From NCBI GenBank assembly GCA_002390845.1, contig DGQT01000026.1:1-32538 (forward strand): DNA of 32,538 bases, in the 5' to 3' direction. Position numbers and translations under genes: made by a program. Shown piece by piece: positions 1 to 7,705 of this stretch. The first letter of the stretch is position 1, and the number at the start of each line of letters is the position of its first letter. This DNA is from Chitinophagaceae bacterium UBA4407 (lineage in GTDB: Bacteria > Bacteroidota > Bacteroidia > Chitinophagales > Chitinophagaceae). Under the pieces are notes generated by a model, which was given only the letters and a program-made list of their open reading frames with translations, was not told the DNA's origin and did not search any database.

Positions 1-332
1 AACGCCTGTATTGGCGTTATTATACGCAATGTAATATTTTTTCTGGTATTGAAAACCAGCCTTTTAATCGTTATACATTTTGGATTGTCGTTAGGACAAT
101 CCACTCCGCACTTTTTCAGCTATTGGCCTATAATGTTTTCTAATTGGTGTATAATGCTAACCAATTTTTGCTTGCTTATTTGTAAATATTTCTCAGTTGT
201 TTTTTTGCTGCTGTTGGCATCGCCGCTACCAGCTTTCGGGTAAAATACGCTTCGGTAAAGCCCAATAGAATTACCCCAGAGTACAAGTGTGCGACGCAAC
301 GGCAGCTGCACAAAGTACAAAAGCTGGCTACA
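1..332. other. Left-edge intergenic stretch without a supported gene
   Basis: I see no credible gene here. It holds three structures. A 6-bp hairpin at the very edge pairs AACGCC (1-6) with GGCGTT (13-18). A 9-bp perfect hairpin pairs TGGATTGTC (81-89) with GACAATCCA (95-103) around a 5-nt loop. A forward arm of the interspersed repeat has its core at 281-300. The words GGCATCGCCG near 216-226 resemble the outer part of a reverse arm whose core is lost, so this may be a decayed inverted pair. Small ORFs here on both strands have no family features. Confidence 0.6.
247..316 (+). repeat. Interspersed repeat arm a (form A, forward)
   Basis: The core GTACAAGTGTGCGACGCAAC is at 281-300. It is preceded by the inner part of the arm (CGGTAAAGCCCAATAGAATT at 253-272). 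It lies just beyond the 3' end of the AI-2E family gene. Its reverse partner is only guessed from GGCATCGCC near 217-225. Confidence 0.8.
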
Positions 333-1463
333 TCATTCCTGTTTTTCTTTCTTCTCTTTGGAGTTGTTTTTTGCTGCATTTTTCTTCCAGTTCAAGAATT
401 TAAAGGTTGACTTTTTAGTCTCCTTTTCATCACCGAAAAGAACGCCCCATTGCTTAAACTGTTCGGTATGATCGAATATTACTTTAAACACCGCAATAAT
501 CGGCAGCGAAAGAAACATGCCCGGTATACCGGCCAGTGCGCCGCCAATAAAAACGCCGGCAAGACAAACCAGCGCATTAATCCTTACTTTAGAACCAACA
601 ATGCCGGGCATTAAAATATTGTTATCCAGAAACTGAACAACGGCTATGGTTACCAGCACCGTAATAACCGGCCCCATATCCTGCGTTGAACTGAGGGTTA
701 GTAACACGCCGATAATATTGCCAAACAAGGCACCTATATACGGTATTAGATTTAGCACCCCGAATATAATACCTATCAGCAGGGCGTGTTTTATACCAAA
801 AAGCATGAGTGAACCACCCAGCAAAACAGTAATATAGGTTATCTGTATAAGCAGGCCGAGTATATAACTCTTTACAATGGTTTCTGTTTGCTGTATCACT
901 TCTCTTACACGCAGGTGGCTTTCTTTGGGAAACCACATATACACAAACCGTATTAAGATTCCTTTGTAGTACAACATTAAAAAAGTGTATACGGGCAGCA
1001 GGCCAAAAAAGATAAAAGCGGTGCCCAGCGAACCCGCCGCCCCGCTTAAAATATTGCCGGCATAGTTGAGTAAGGTATTGCTCTGGTCGTCTAAAAATTT
1101 TGTTTGTTCTGTGGTGGAGATATTGGTTCTTTCACCAAACCATGCACTTAATGCATTAATATGCCGGGTAATATTTTCCCTTATGTGGGGATAATCATTT
1201 ATTAGCGGCGTAACCTGGGAAGTAATAAAAAAAATGATAAGCCCTGTTACAATAATCATTACCATCAGTGAAAGAAAAATGGCCACCAGTTCGGGCATTT
1301 TGTGCTTCTTAAGAAACCGGTAAACGGGCAGCAGCACAATGCTCATGAAGAAAGCCATTACCAGTGGCATAATAATCTGCTGGCCTTCAATTATAATCAA
1401 TGCTGCTACTACCAGGCCCATTAACTCAATAGATCTTTTTACCGTAAGCGGAAGATGTTGCAT
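333..1463 (-). CDS. AI-2E family transporter (membrane permease)
   Basis: A 376-residue polytopic membrane protein of the AI-2E/PerM family (PF01594), which is usually 340-380 residues, so it looks complete. Hydrophobic segments run from about residue 15 to 345, with the typical early double hairpin (LMGLVVAALIIIEG, then MPLVMAFFMSIVLLPVYRFL). A C-terminal helical block contains GVLNLIPYIGALFGNIIG and LAGIPGMFLSLPIIAVFKV, which are characteristic of the family. The last 25 residues are a Lys/Asn-rich cytoplasmic tail. ATG start at 1463. Family members have been linked to autoinducer-2 export or ion/proton exchange, but the substrate cannot be read from sequence. It stands alone, with repeat DNA on both sides. 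Confidence 0.88.
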   Translation of the reverse strand: MQHLPLTVKRSIELMGLVVAALIIIEGQQIIMPLVMAFFMSIVLLPVYRFLKKHKMPELVAIFLSLMVMIIVTGLIIFFITSQVTPLINDYPHIRENITRHINALSAWFGERTNISTTEQTKFLDDQSNTLLNYAGNILSGAAGSLGTAFIFFGLLPVYTFLMLYYKGILIRFVYMWFPKESHLRVREVIQQTETIVKSYILGLLIQITYITVLLGGSLMLFGIKHALLIGIIFGVLNLIPYIGALFGNIIGVLLTLSSTQDMGPVITVLVTIAVVQFLDNNILMPGIVGSKVRINALVCLAGVFIGGALAGIPGMFLSLPIIAVFKVIFDHTEQFKQWGVLFGDEKETKKSTFKFLNWKKNAAKNNSKEKKEKQE

Positions 1464-1567
1464 ACACAGGTTTTTTATAAAGCTACTGCTTTAGCTTTTG
1501 CTTTATACTGTTACCATTTTTGTTATCAGGAATATAATAAGTGCATTTGTTGTGCCAGTTTATTGCC

Positions 1568-1590
1568 GCTGTTGGTCGTTGACCAACAGC
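1568..1590. repeat. Perfect 10-bp hairpin in the AI-2E/DUF2851 gap
   Basis: GCTGTTGGTC (1568-1577) pairs exactly with GACCAACAGC (1581-1590) around a 3-nt loop. There is no T-tract, so it is not a convincing intrinsic terminator. It sits inside the presumed element that ends with forward arm b. The word GCATTTGTTGTGCCA just to the left (about 1541-1555) may be a decayed reverse arm. Other elements in this window also carry a hairpin between their arms. Confidence 0.7.
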
Positions 1591-1610
1591 ATTCGCTTTA
1601 CTCTACGCTG

Positions 1611-1680
1611 CAATAAAAGCTCAATAAATAGTCCGAACGTACAAGTGAGTGACACAACAGGTGATGCTATGAAATAAAAT
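1611..1680 (+). repeat. Interspersed repeat arm b (form B, forward)
   Basis: The core GTACAAGTGAGTGACACAAC is at 1639-1658. It has an intact inner part (AAAAGCTCAATAAATAGTCC) and an outer part (AGGTGATGCTATGAAATAA). It lies between the AI-2E start and the DUF2851 stop. It is one of the best-preserved form B arms. Confidence 0.85.
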
Positions 1681-1717
1681 TGCTGGTATTCAAATAGCTT
1701 CTAAATTTATTTAATAC

Positions 1718-3004
1718 TTACACTTCCGGGTTCTTTAAAATCTTATTGCCAACTGCGCAATTTAAACAGTGCTTAAAGTTGCAATAGTTATTTTTTAAAC
1801 GAATTAATGCCTGGGAGTCCAGCGCATTGTCGTTGAAAACATTTTTTGCTTTCCATTGCTTTGTTATTGCATTTTGTTCCGGTGGCAATGCACTTAAAAA
1901 ATTTACAGCCGTATTTTTCCAATGCTGTTCTTTGTGGTGAATGCCATACGCAAACAAAACCGGAACAATTGTGTTGATGATGATATTATCTGCCATTAAC
2001 CTGCCCAGGTTCTTTGGTTTATATGCTGTTACTTCATCGAATGTGTAGTGATAGTGCCAGTAATCGTTGGCCGTAACATCAAGAAGTTTCCTAAGATCAT
2101 TGATCTCTTTAATCTCCAGCACTTTTGAAAACAAATGTGATGACTGAAACACCAGCATGGCCAATTGCGCCAGCCTTATGGTTGGAAAATTAGCGGGCCG
2201 CATTCGAAGAAAATCAGGCGCTTTACCAATTGCTTTCAACTTGTATTTGGCAGCAAGAAAATGATATTCGCGTTGCAGTAATTTTGGATAATCTTCCGTG
2301 AAATTTCCAGCCAGCAAACCACACTGACCAAGCAATAACGACTCTAACTGATTCACCTGGTTTTTATGTTTGGCAAGAATATTTACCGGGATGCTTTTTG
2401 CCATTTGTTCAAACACATCGGCATTTACTTTTATCCCGAAATTTTTTGCAAGCATCCACCAGAACACTTCTTCCCAGTGATTGTTTGATTGTTTCAGGTT
2501 CAACAAAACCGTTTCAGCTTTTAGCTGCAACCGTTCTGCAACAAGCCGTTCTTTCCAGGACAACCAACCCATTTCTGAAAGTGCGGGCAGGTAATTTTCG
2601 CAAGGCACAAAACCTTTTGCCTGCATCAGTTGATCATAATGTTGCAGCATTATTTTGGGAACAAGGTTCTCTAGTTCCAGTGTAGCAATCAATTGTCCGT
2701 TGATGTCTTTTATGGGAATATCGTTTTGCCAAACCACGTGCAGCACCACATTTCTGTAATTTATGTCAGAAGTATGTTTGTGATGATTCCACTGAGAAGC
2801 TTGTGTATGTATTTCTATATTACCAGCCCAGGTAGTATTCCCCATTTTTATTTTCGCTTCAAGAAAATCGGGGCCCTGGTTTGTATTGGCAAATCCGGGA
2901 TGAATGATTTGCAGGTTTGTGCCATCAACAGCAGCTAAATTTGTTTCATTAAAGTACTGAAACTGCCAGATGAAATGTAAAAGTTTTTCATTCATAGCCG
3001 TCAT
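1718..3004 (-). CDS. DUF2851 family protein
   Basis: A 428-residue soluble protein recognised as DUF2851, a family known mainly from Bacteroidota with no established function. Visible family features are the start MNEKLLHFIWQFQYFN, followed by IHPGFANTNQGPDFLEAKI and GNIEIHTQASQW. A Cys-containing C-terminus (NYCNFKHCLNCAVG, about residues 406-419) suggests a metal or redox site; that is inference. Two ATGs are possible (3004 or 2995). Family conservation seems to begin at the second, so the first three residues are uncertain. It follows maf by 71 nt on the same strand and may be co-transcribed with it. No signal peptide is seen. Confidence 0.85.
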   Translation of the reverse strand: MTAMNEKLLHFIWQFQYFNETNLAAVDGTNLQIIHPGFANTNQGPDFLEAKIKMGNTTWAGNIEIHTQASQWNHHKHTSDINYRNVVLHVVWQNDIPIKDINGQLIATLELENLVPKIMLQHYDQLMQAKGFVPCENYLPALSEMGWLSWKERLVAERLQLKAETVLLNLKQSNNHWEEVFWWMLAKNFGIKVNADVFEQMAKSIPVNILAKHKNQVNQLESLLLGQCGLLAGNFTEDYPKLLQREYHFLAAKYKLKAIGKAPDFLRMRPANFPTIRLAQLAMLVFQSSHLFSKVLEIKEINDLRKLLDVTANDYWHYHYTFDEVTAYKPKNLGRLMADNIIINTIVPVLFAYGIHHKEQHWKNTAVNFLSALPPEQNAITKQWKAKNVFNDNALDSQALIRLKNNYCNFKHCLNCAVGNKILKNPEV

Positions 3005-3010
3005 TGATTT

Positions 3011-3067
3011 ATGGTTGAATTACCTTGTACTTTCTGATCAATTGTTAAGGTACAACTTTTCAACCAT
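3011..3067. other. Imperfect hairpin between maf and DUF2851
   Basis: ATGGTTGAA (3011-3019) pairs with TTCAACCAT (3059-3067), and TACCTT (3021-3026) pairs with AAGGTA (3047-3052), giving an interrupted stem. It fills most of the 71-nt gap between the two minus-strand genes. It could attenuate read-through or protect an mRNA end. There is no clear T-tract. Confidence 0.4.
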
Positions 3068-3075
3068 TTAACTAA

Positions 3076-3654
3076 TCAACCAATCAACTTCGCAAGCTCC
3101 TGCACCACGCGGCTTACCGGAAGGCCCATTACATTATAAAAATCGCCCTTGATTGATTTTATACCAACTACACCAATCCATTCCTGTATGGCATAAGCAC
3201 CGGCTTTATCGTAGGGCTTGTATTTATCTACATAGAATTCTACCTGGGCATTTGTTAGTTCATGAAATTCAACATCGGTAATATCGCTGAAAGAGATCGT
3301 GATATCGCGGTGTAATATTACAACACCGGTAATTACTTTATGGTGGCTGCCCGAAAGTGATTGCAAAATTTCAACTGCATCTTCGCGGTCTTTTGGCTTG
3401 CCAATAATCCTTTCGTTTAGCGTAACAATTGTATCGGCTGCCAGTATAACCCGGCTTCTGTTATCCGGACTAAGCAATTCTTTAACCGCAATTGCTTTGT
3501 GCTTTGCAATATAAACAGCAACTTCTTCAACCGGCATTGTTGCAGGGAAGCTTTCATCAGTTGGCTGTACGATTATTTCAAAATTTACTTCGGCCCATTC
3601 GAGTAATTGCTTTCGCCGTGGTGATTGCGATGCGAGTATGATCTTTTGTTGCAT
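3076..3654 (-). CDS. maf: Maf-like nucleoside triphosphate pyrophosphatase
   Basis: A 192-residue Maf/YhdE family protein that hydrolyses the alpha-beta phosphate bond of non-canonical or pyrimidine NTPs, releasing NMP and PPi. It is seen as a housecleaning enzyme and was historically called a septum-formation inhibitor. The N-terminal signature LASQSPRRKQLL is at residues 7-18. AADTIV (about 71-76) carries the presumed catalytic Asp, followed by GKPKDREDA and YDKAGAYAIQ. These motifs fit the dTTP/UTP-type subgroup. Length is normal. The ATG start at 3654 is supported because the signature begins a few residues in. It is upstream of the DUF2851 gene on the same strand. Confidence 0.93.
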   Translation of the reverse strand: MQQKIILASQSPRRKQLLEWAEVNFEIIVQPTDESFPATMPVEEVAVYIAKHKAIAVKELLSPDNRSRVILAADTIVTLNERIIGKPKDREDAVEILQSLSGSHHKVITGVVILHRDITISFSDITDVEFHELTNAQVEFYVDKYKPYDKAGAYAIQEWIGVVGIKSIKGDFYNVMGLPVSRVVQELAKLIG

Positions 3655-3707
3655 GTACGCAATATTAAATATTTTTTGTTTGTAGCTTTTATGATACCAG
3701 CTATTAT

Positions 3708-3944
3708 TTTACATGGCATCGTTCCTTGCGTCGCAATCCTTTCAGCTGTAGAATATGACTGAACTTTTCTCACCACATAGGTACATAGAAACATAGTTTC
3801 ATATAGTTTTCTTTGTGTTCCTATGTTTCTATGTGCCTATGTGGTAAAATGTTCGCTTAGATAAAAGCTCAATAAAGCTATAACAGCCGAAGAGTGCGAC
3901 GCAACAAAAGTTTCATAGTAATTCAATTGCCTGGCTCAAAAAAT
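3708..3944. repeat. Inverted repeat element c/d (form A) between maf and the UbiA gene
   Basis: The reverse arm c has a weakened core around CCTTGCGTCGCAATCC (3724-3739). The forward arm d has its core AGAGTGCGACGCAAC at 3891-3905, with the inner part ATAAAAGCTCAATAAAG and the outer part AAAAGTTTCATAG then GCCTGGCTCAAAAAA (3930-3944). The spacer contains the long hairpin at 3772-3845. The element fills almost the whole gap between the two genes. Confidence 0.75.
3772..3845. repeat. Long (25-bp) hairpin inside element c/d
   Basis: The left arm 3772-3796 and right arm 3821-3845 are reverse complements with one mismatch in 25 (CCACATAGGTACATAGAAAC against its counterpart), separated by 24 nt. 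The arms are built from short related words (ACATAG, CTATGT). With no T-tract on either side it is unlikely to be a simple terminator. It may be a transcript-end stabiliser or a separate palindromic insertion. Confidence 0.85.
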
Positions 3945-3953
3945 TCTTCTGTG

Positions 3954-4889
3954 TTATGAATAGATTTTAAAGAAAATCATTGAAAGGATTCCGGTGAACA
4001 TTACAAATTTTATAGCAGAACTGATGCGGTGAAAATCTTGTGGCGTTTGTGCTGAAAATAATTTTCTGAAGATCCACACAAGCGGTACAAAGATTAGGAT
4101 TAAAGAATACAAAACACTCAACCACCAACCCAGCCTAAGAGCATATACCTGTACGATTACTAAAACGCCTGCAAGCACCACGATCCATACTGCCGCAAAT
4201 ATTTTAGTGGCATTAATGCCCCATATAACCGGCATGGTTTTGCAGCCATATTTTCTATCGCCTTCAATATCTTCCATATCTTTTACAACTTCTCTGATAA
4301 GCGAAATAACAAAAGCAAAACCCGCAAACAGGAATGTGTCGCGAAGAATTTTATCCGCGTGCAACCCGTTGTTTGTTTTAATAAGATGGTTGTATTCGCA
4401 CCATGCCACCACAAGAATGGTCCACGATGTAAGCAGCGAAATAAGAATATTACCAATTAAGAATTTCCGTTTTAATGAGGCCGAATAAATGAACAGCAGA
4501 AATACACAGGTCATGTTTGAAAAACCCAACAGCCAGATACGTGTGGTATAATCAACATAAAAACCAAGGGCTATGCCCGTAATGCTTAAAACAATATGCC
4601 AGATAATCGCGGAACGGCGGCGGATAATTTTTTCAACAACGAGTTTTCCCGGCTTGTTTACCTGGTCGATATTAAGATCGAAATAATCGTTGATGATGTA
4701 GCCTGCTGCTGCAATTAAAACAGATGAAATACAGATAAGAGAAAAAATTAAGCCATGCACATTGGGTTCTATGTTGCTGTTCCTGAAAACAGGCATCATT
4801 ACGCAGTACACAAAAACAAATTGCGTAAGTGCAATAAAGAGCAGGTTGGGCCAGCGTATCAGCCGTATAAATGCGGTAATCAGTTTCAA
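3954..4889 (-). CDS. UbiA family prenyltransferase
   Basis: A 311-residue integral membrane protein with 8-9 hydrophobic helices. The first Asp-rich motif is NDYFDLNIDQVNKPGK (about residues 67-82) and the second is DMEDIEGDRKYGCKTMP (about 204-220). Both bind the Mg-prenyl diphosphate in the UbiA superfamily. The N-terminal RLIRWPNLLF also fits. Close Bacteroidota relatives are often labelled geranylgeranylglycerol-phosphate geranylgeranyltransferase, but the acceptor cannot be deduced here; quinone, heme or lipid prenylation are all possible. Length is normal and the ATG start is at 4889. It lies 59 nt downstream of the KdsC-like gene on the same strand, probably the same transcript. Confidence 0.88.
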   Translation of the reverse strand: MKLITAFIRLIRWPNLLFIALTQFVFVYCVMMPVFRNSNIEPNVHGLIFSLICISSVLIAAAGYIINDYFDLNIDQVNKPGKLVVEKIIRRRSAIIWHIVLSITGIALGFYVDYTTRIWLLGFSNMTCVFLLFIYSASLKRKFLIGNILISLLTSWTILVVAWCEYNHLIKTNNGLHADKILRDTFLFAGFAFVISLIREVVKDMEDIEGDRKYGCKTMPVIWGINATKIFAAVWIVVLAGVLVIVQVYALRLGWWLSVLYSLILIFVPLVWIFRKLFSAQTPQDFHRISSAIKFVMFTGILSMIFFKIYS

Positions 4890-4948
4890 GAAAAGTAAAA
4901 ATTATGCACAAAGTAAAAGTGAAACTTTTACAATGAAACAATAAATAA

Positions 4949-5470
4949 TTATTGTGCCTTAATGTTTGTATCAAGGCTCCAGTTGCCGCGGAGTTTTAAC
5001 ACTTTTTCAATAACGTCTCTTGCACAACCTTCGCCGCCTTTAAGTGGTGAAATATATTTTGATATTTGTTTTATTTCTGTTGCCGCATCTGCCGGGCAGC
5101 AGGCTAAACCAACCTTACTCATCACTTCGTAATCCGGTATGTCATCGCCCATAAATAAGACTTCAGATTGCTTAAGGCTGTGCTGTTCAATAAAATTTTC
5201 CAGTATCATCAGCTTATTTTCGGCCCTCATGAAAACCTGTGCTACACCCAGTTTATTAAGCCGGTCTTCAACTTCCGGGGCATTGCCCCCCGAAATAATA
5301 ACGATGTGGTAACCGGCTTTTACTGCAAGCTGCAATGCATAGCCGTCTTTGATATTCATGCGCCTGACCATGGTGCCGCCGGGCATTACCAGTAAAGTAC
5401 CATCGGTTAAAACGCCATCTATATCAAAAACAAAAGTGGTAATGTGTGAAAACAATTCAAGAACATTCAT
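4949..5470 (-). CDS. kdsC: HAD phosphatase, KdsC family (KDO-8-phosphate phosphatase)
   Basis: A HAD hydrolase of the C0 (capless) KdsC type, 173 residues from ATG at 5470. It should dephosphorylate 3-deoxy-D-manno-octulosonate 8-phosphate in lipopolysaccharide core synthesis. Motif I FDIDGVLTDG has the nucleophile Asp16 and Asp18; motif II is IVIISGG; motif III Lys is in RAENKLMI; motif IV is MGDDIPDYEVM. The GGEGCARDVIEKVL tail is typical of KdsC. A longer reading from TTG at 5506 adds 12 residues. I reject it because that TTG lies within a perfect TAGTTTTG -7 box (5504-5511), which puts the promoter just upstream of the ATG. No KDO genes are adjacent, so the exact substrate is inferred from the family. 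Confidence 0.85.
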   Translation of the reverse strand: MNVLELFSHITTFVFDIDGVLTDGTLLVMPGGTMVRRMNIKDGYALQLAVKAGYHIVIISGGNAPEVEDRLNKLGVAQVFMRAENKLMILENFIEQHSLKQSEVLFMGDDIPDYEVMSKVGLACCPADAATEIKQISKYISPLKGGEGCARDVIEKVLKLRGNWSLDTNIKAQ

Positions 5471-5503
5471 AAGCTGATTTGTATATCTGTGGATATAAGC
5501 CGA

Positions 5504-5511
5504 CAAAACTA
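5504..5511 (-). promoter_or_regulatory. Candidate -7 box for the KdsC-like gene
   Basis: On the minus strand this reads TAGTTTTG, a perfect match to the Bacteroidota -7 consensus TAnnTTTG. It lies 33 nt upstream of the ATG at 5470. A TTG at the -33 position with 19-nt spacing is not seen, so the call rests on the -7 box and its position. Confidence 0.5.
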
Positions 5512-5572
5512 GCGGAATTGAGTAATTTTTTTTGATTTACAACAGCTTAAAACTTATTTTCAAAAAAACCTT

Positions 5573-5588
5573 ACAAACAGTTGTTTGT
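5573..5588. other. 7-bp-arm dyad ACAAACA-GT-TGTTTGT
   Basis: ACAAACA (5573-5579) and TGTTTGT (5582-5588) are exact reverse complements around a 2-nt centre. It lies about 60 nt upstream of the candidate kdsC promoter, in the gap between the DUF2520 and kdsC genes. The shape suits a dimeric regulator, but no regulator is assigned. Confidence 0.4.
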
Positions 5589-5648
5589 TTCAGGAATTAT
5601 CTTTTATTTTGAACCTTCTTTACGATCGGTTGCTTGCTCATAACATAT

Positions 5649-5673
5649 CCCTGTCAAATTTATTTTGATGGGG
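5649..5673 (-). terminator. Possible terminator after the DUF2520 gene
   Basis: CCCTGTCAAA (5649-5658) pairs with TTTGATGGGG (5664-5673) with one wobble, around a 5-nt loop, 27 nt beyond the stop of the minus-strand DUF2520 gene. The T-run is on the plus-strand side rather than the minus-strand side, so termination of the minus-strand transcript is uncertain. Confidence 0.35.
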
Positions 5674-5699
5674 ATTTTGTTTTTGCACAGTTGCCGAAT

Positions 5700-6467
5700 T
5701 CACTTACCCCCATAAATTTCCTGAATGCTCCCTGTAATCTCAACATAAAGCTTTTGAAGTTGCGGGTGACCGGCCAAAAGGTGAATATGTTTTTCTATTA
5801 TTGCCGAATCACCACGAATGGCAGGCCCTGTTTGCATATGCTCAGGATTGTATTCTTTAACTCTTCCGGCCACTTCTTCTATCAGTGGAGAAAGTGCAGA
5901 AAAATCAATATGCTCCTTTTTGCAGTAATTCGAAGTAAGCGTATAAAGATGGTTTGTAAAATTTGAAACAACTACTGCTGCAACATGCAACTTAAGCCGC
6001 GTTTCATCATTGGCAACGGTAACTTTATTTGAAATAGTTTCGGCAAATGCTTGTAATAATTTAATAACTGCATCATTATTGCCGTCAACCAAAAAAGGAA
6101 TTACAGGAATATGAATCGCCTCTTTTCTTAAACTCTGTAAAGGATATAAAACGCCGTAGTCGTGCGAAGCTCTTTGCAAAACCTCTTTCGAAACTGAACC
6201 GGAAGTATGCACAATTATTCCTTTATCCAGGTGCAAAGCGGCAGCTACAGTTTTTATAGAATTATCCGAAATTGCAAGTATATAAAGATCTGATTCCTTT
6301 GTAACAGTATTGAAATCATCATTTGCTTTACACTTAAGTTCATCAGCCAGAACCTTTGCATGATGTAAGTTCTGGCTAACCACTTCAATAATATGATGAC
6401 CGGCTGATTTTATCAATCTTCCCAGCACCGTTGCAATATTGCCCGAACCAATGATTACTACCTTCAT
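5700..6467 (-). CDS. Rossmann-fold protein with DUF2520 domain (NAD(P)-binding)
   Basis: A 255-residue protein starting MKVVIIGSGNIATVLGRLI. The GSGNIA glycine-rich turn at residues 7-12 marks an NAD(P)-binding Rossmann fold. The C-terminal half (about 120-245) matches the all-helical DUF2520 domain, with LKLHVAAVVVSNFTNHLY and YNPEHMQTGPAIRGD. The layout resembles pyrroline-5-carboxylate reductase and other F420/NADP-type oxidoreductases, but the substrate is unknown. I chose ATG at 6467 over TTG at 6485 because the longer form only adds six residues before a textbook start. It is divergent from the hydrolase at 6492, leaving only 24 nt between them. Confidence 0.82.
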   Translation of the reverse strand: MKVVIIGSGNIATVLGRLIKSAGHHIIEVVSQNLHHAKVLADELKCKANDDFNTVTKESDLYILAISDNSIKTVAAALHLDKGIIVHTSGSVSKEVLQRASHDYGVLYPLQSLRKEAIHIPVIPFLVDGNNDAVIKLLQAFAETISNKVTVANDETRLKLHVAAVVVSNFTNHLYTLTSNYCKKEHIDFSALSPLIEEVAGRVKEYNPEHMQTGPAIRGDSAIIEKHIHLLAGHPQLQKLYVEITGSIQEIYGGK

Positions 6468-6474
6468 ATCTTTG
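6467..6474 (+). promoter_or_regulatory. Candidate -7 box for the alpha/beta hydrolase
   Basis: TATCTTTG matches TAnnTTTG exactly and ends 17 nt before the hydrolase ATG at 6492. It overlaps the first base of the start codon of the divergent DUF2520 gene. No clear -33 TTG is seen. Confidence 0.4.
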
Positions 6475-6491
6475 AGTTTAACCAACTAGTT

Positions 6492-7352
6492 ATGGAACTT
6501 AAATTAGCGCAAAGGATCATTCTTAAATACTATAAAACAAAATTAAAAGTATTAGAAAAAATTTCCCCCGAAAAAGCGGCCGTATATGCCATGCAATTAT
6601 TTTTTACGCCTTATGCCAGCCAGTCAAAATTAGAAAGGCCCGCTATTTTTCACAAAGCAGAAAAGTTATCTTTTAATTTTCAGGGAAACACGATTCATGG
6701 TTTCAGGTGGCTTTCCGGCCAACCTGCCGCAAAAACAATTCTGGTTTGCCACGGAATGAACAGTTGCAGTTACCGCTTTGAAAAATATATTAAGCTCTTG
6801 CAGCAAAAACATTTTAATGTACTTGCATTCGATGCGCAGGCCCACGGTCAAAGTGAAGGTAAAATTCTCAATGCCATTATTTACAGCGAAATTATTTTAG
6901 AAATCGAAAAAATATACGGACCGGTAAATGCTATTCTTGCTCACTCTGTTGCCGGCATGGGCACTTCCTTTGCAATGGAAAAACTTAAAGAAACCAACAA
7001 AAAGATCGTTCTTATTGCACCCGCAACAGAAACGGTTACTGCAATTGATAATTATTTCAGCCTGCTGCATCTGAAACCATCTTTCAGAAAAGTGTTCGAT
7101 GAAACCGTTGAAAAAGTACGTGGCCTGCCGCCGCATTGGTATTCGGTTACAAGAGCGGTACAAAATTTCAATGCACCGCTTTTATGGATTCATGATAAAG
7201 ACGATAATATTTGCCCATACAAAGATACACTTGCCGTTCAGCAAATGCAGTTGCCCAATATTCAGTTTATCACAACCAGCGGATTGGGGCACAATAAAAT
7301 TTACAGGGATAGAGAAGTGCAAAAAAAAGTCATTGATTTTTTAACAACCTGA
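6492..7352 (+). CDS. Alpha/beta hydrolase
   Basis: A 286-residue alpha/beta-hydrolase fold protein with no signal peptide. The oxyanion motif VCHGMNS (His87-Gly88) and FDAQAHGQSEG (113-123) are followed by the nucleophile elbow AHSVAG (Ser152; the usual first Gly is Ala). HDKDDNICP (acid Asp237/238) and GLGHNKI (His267) complete the triad. The general type is a serine esterase or lipase-like enzyme; the substrate is unknown. ATG at 6492 is the only reasonable start and leaves 24 nt to the divergent DUF2520 gene, so the two may share a control region. An element of the interspersed repeat follows the stop. Confidence 0.85.
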   Translation: MELKLAQRIILKYYKTKLKVLEKISPEKAAVYAMQLFFTPYASQSKLERPAIFHKAEKLSFNFQGNTIHGFRWLSGQPAAKTILVCHGMNSCSYRFEKYIKLLQQKHFNVLAFDAQAHGQSEGKILNAIIYSEIILEIEKIYGPVNAILAHSVAGMGTSFAMEKLKETNKKIVLIAPATETVTAIDNYFSLLHLKPSFRKVFDETVEKVRGLPPHWYSVTRAVQNFNAPLLWIHDKDDNICPYKDTLAVQQMQLPNIQFITTSGLGHNKIYRDREVQKKVIDFLTT

Positions 7353-7389
7353 TTCGTCCTTTGAAGATTTACAACATTCATTTCAACAT

Positions 7390-7690
7390 TATTTTTTTGT
7401 TACCAACATTAGCTCAATTGGCATCGCCGGTTGTGTCACTCACTTCTACGTTCCGCTCGTATAGCGGCTTTTATCACGCACGTTGCAAAACCACAATTCG
7501 TAGTTTTTTTTGCATTTTAAATGATTGCTTTAATATTGCATCAATTGAGGGCGGGCCAAACGTTGAATAAAGAAGATAAAAAGTTGCGGTTATTCCAGAT
7601 TATTTTCTTCGCATGTTCAGCATAGTTCTAACCCCTGAAGTGTGCGACGCAAGGGACTTTGAGAGATGTTCTCAAAGCCAGGCACATAAA
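7390..7690. repeat. Inverted repeat element e/f (form B reverse arm, form A forward arm)
   Basis: The reverse arm e has core GTTGTGTCACTCACTTCTAC at 7430-7449, preceded by GGCATCGCCG and an outer ATTTTTTTGTTACC. The forward arm f has core GAAGTGTGCGACGCAA at 7637-7652 and ends in GCCAGGCACATAAAAATA. The pair mixes one form B and one form A arm. It fills the 353-nt gap between the hydrolase and topA, which holds no gene. The spacer is AT-rich with no strong hairpin of its own. Confidence 0.8.
7657..7677. other. 8-bp hairpin just upstream of topA
   Basis: CTTTGAGA (7657-7664) pairs perfectly with TCTCAAAG (7670-7677) around a 5-nt loop. It lies in the outer part of repeat arm f and ends 28 nt before the topA start, so it is probably in the topA leader. 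A role in topA expression is possible but unproven. Confidence 0.5.
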
Positions 7691-7705
7691 AATATAAAAT
7701 AAAGA

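Noticed and set aside
49..243. 64-codon ORF with hydrophobic stretches at the left edge
   Set aside because: TTG start, no family features, spans a hairpin and a decayed repeat region; hydrophobicity follows from T-rich DNA.
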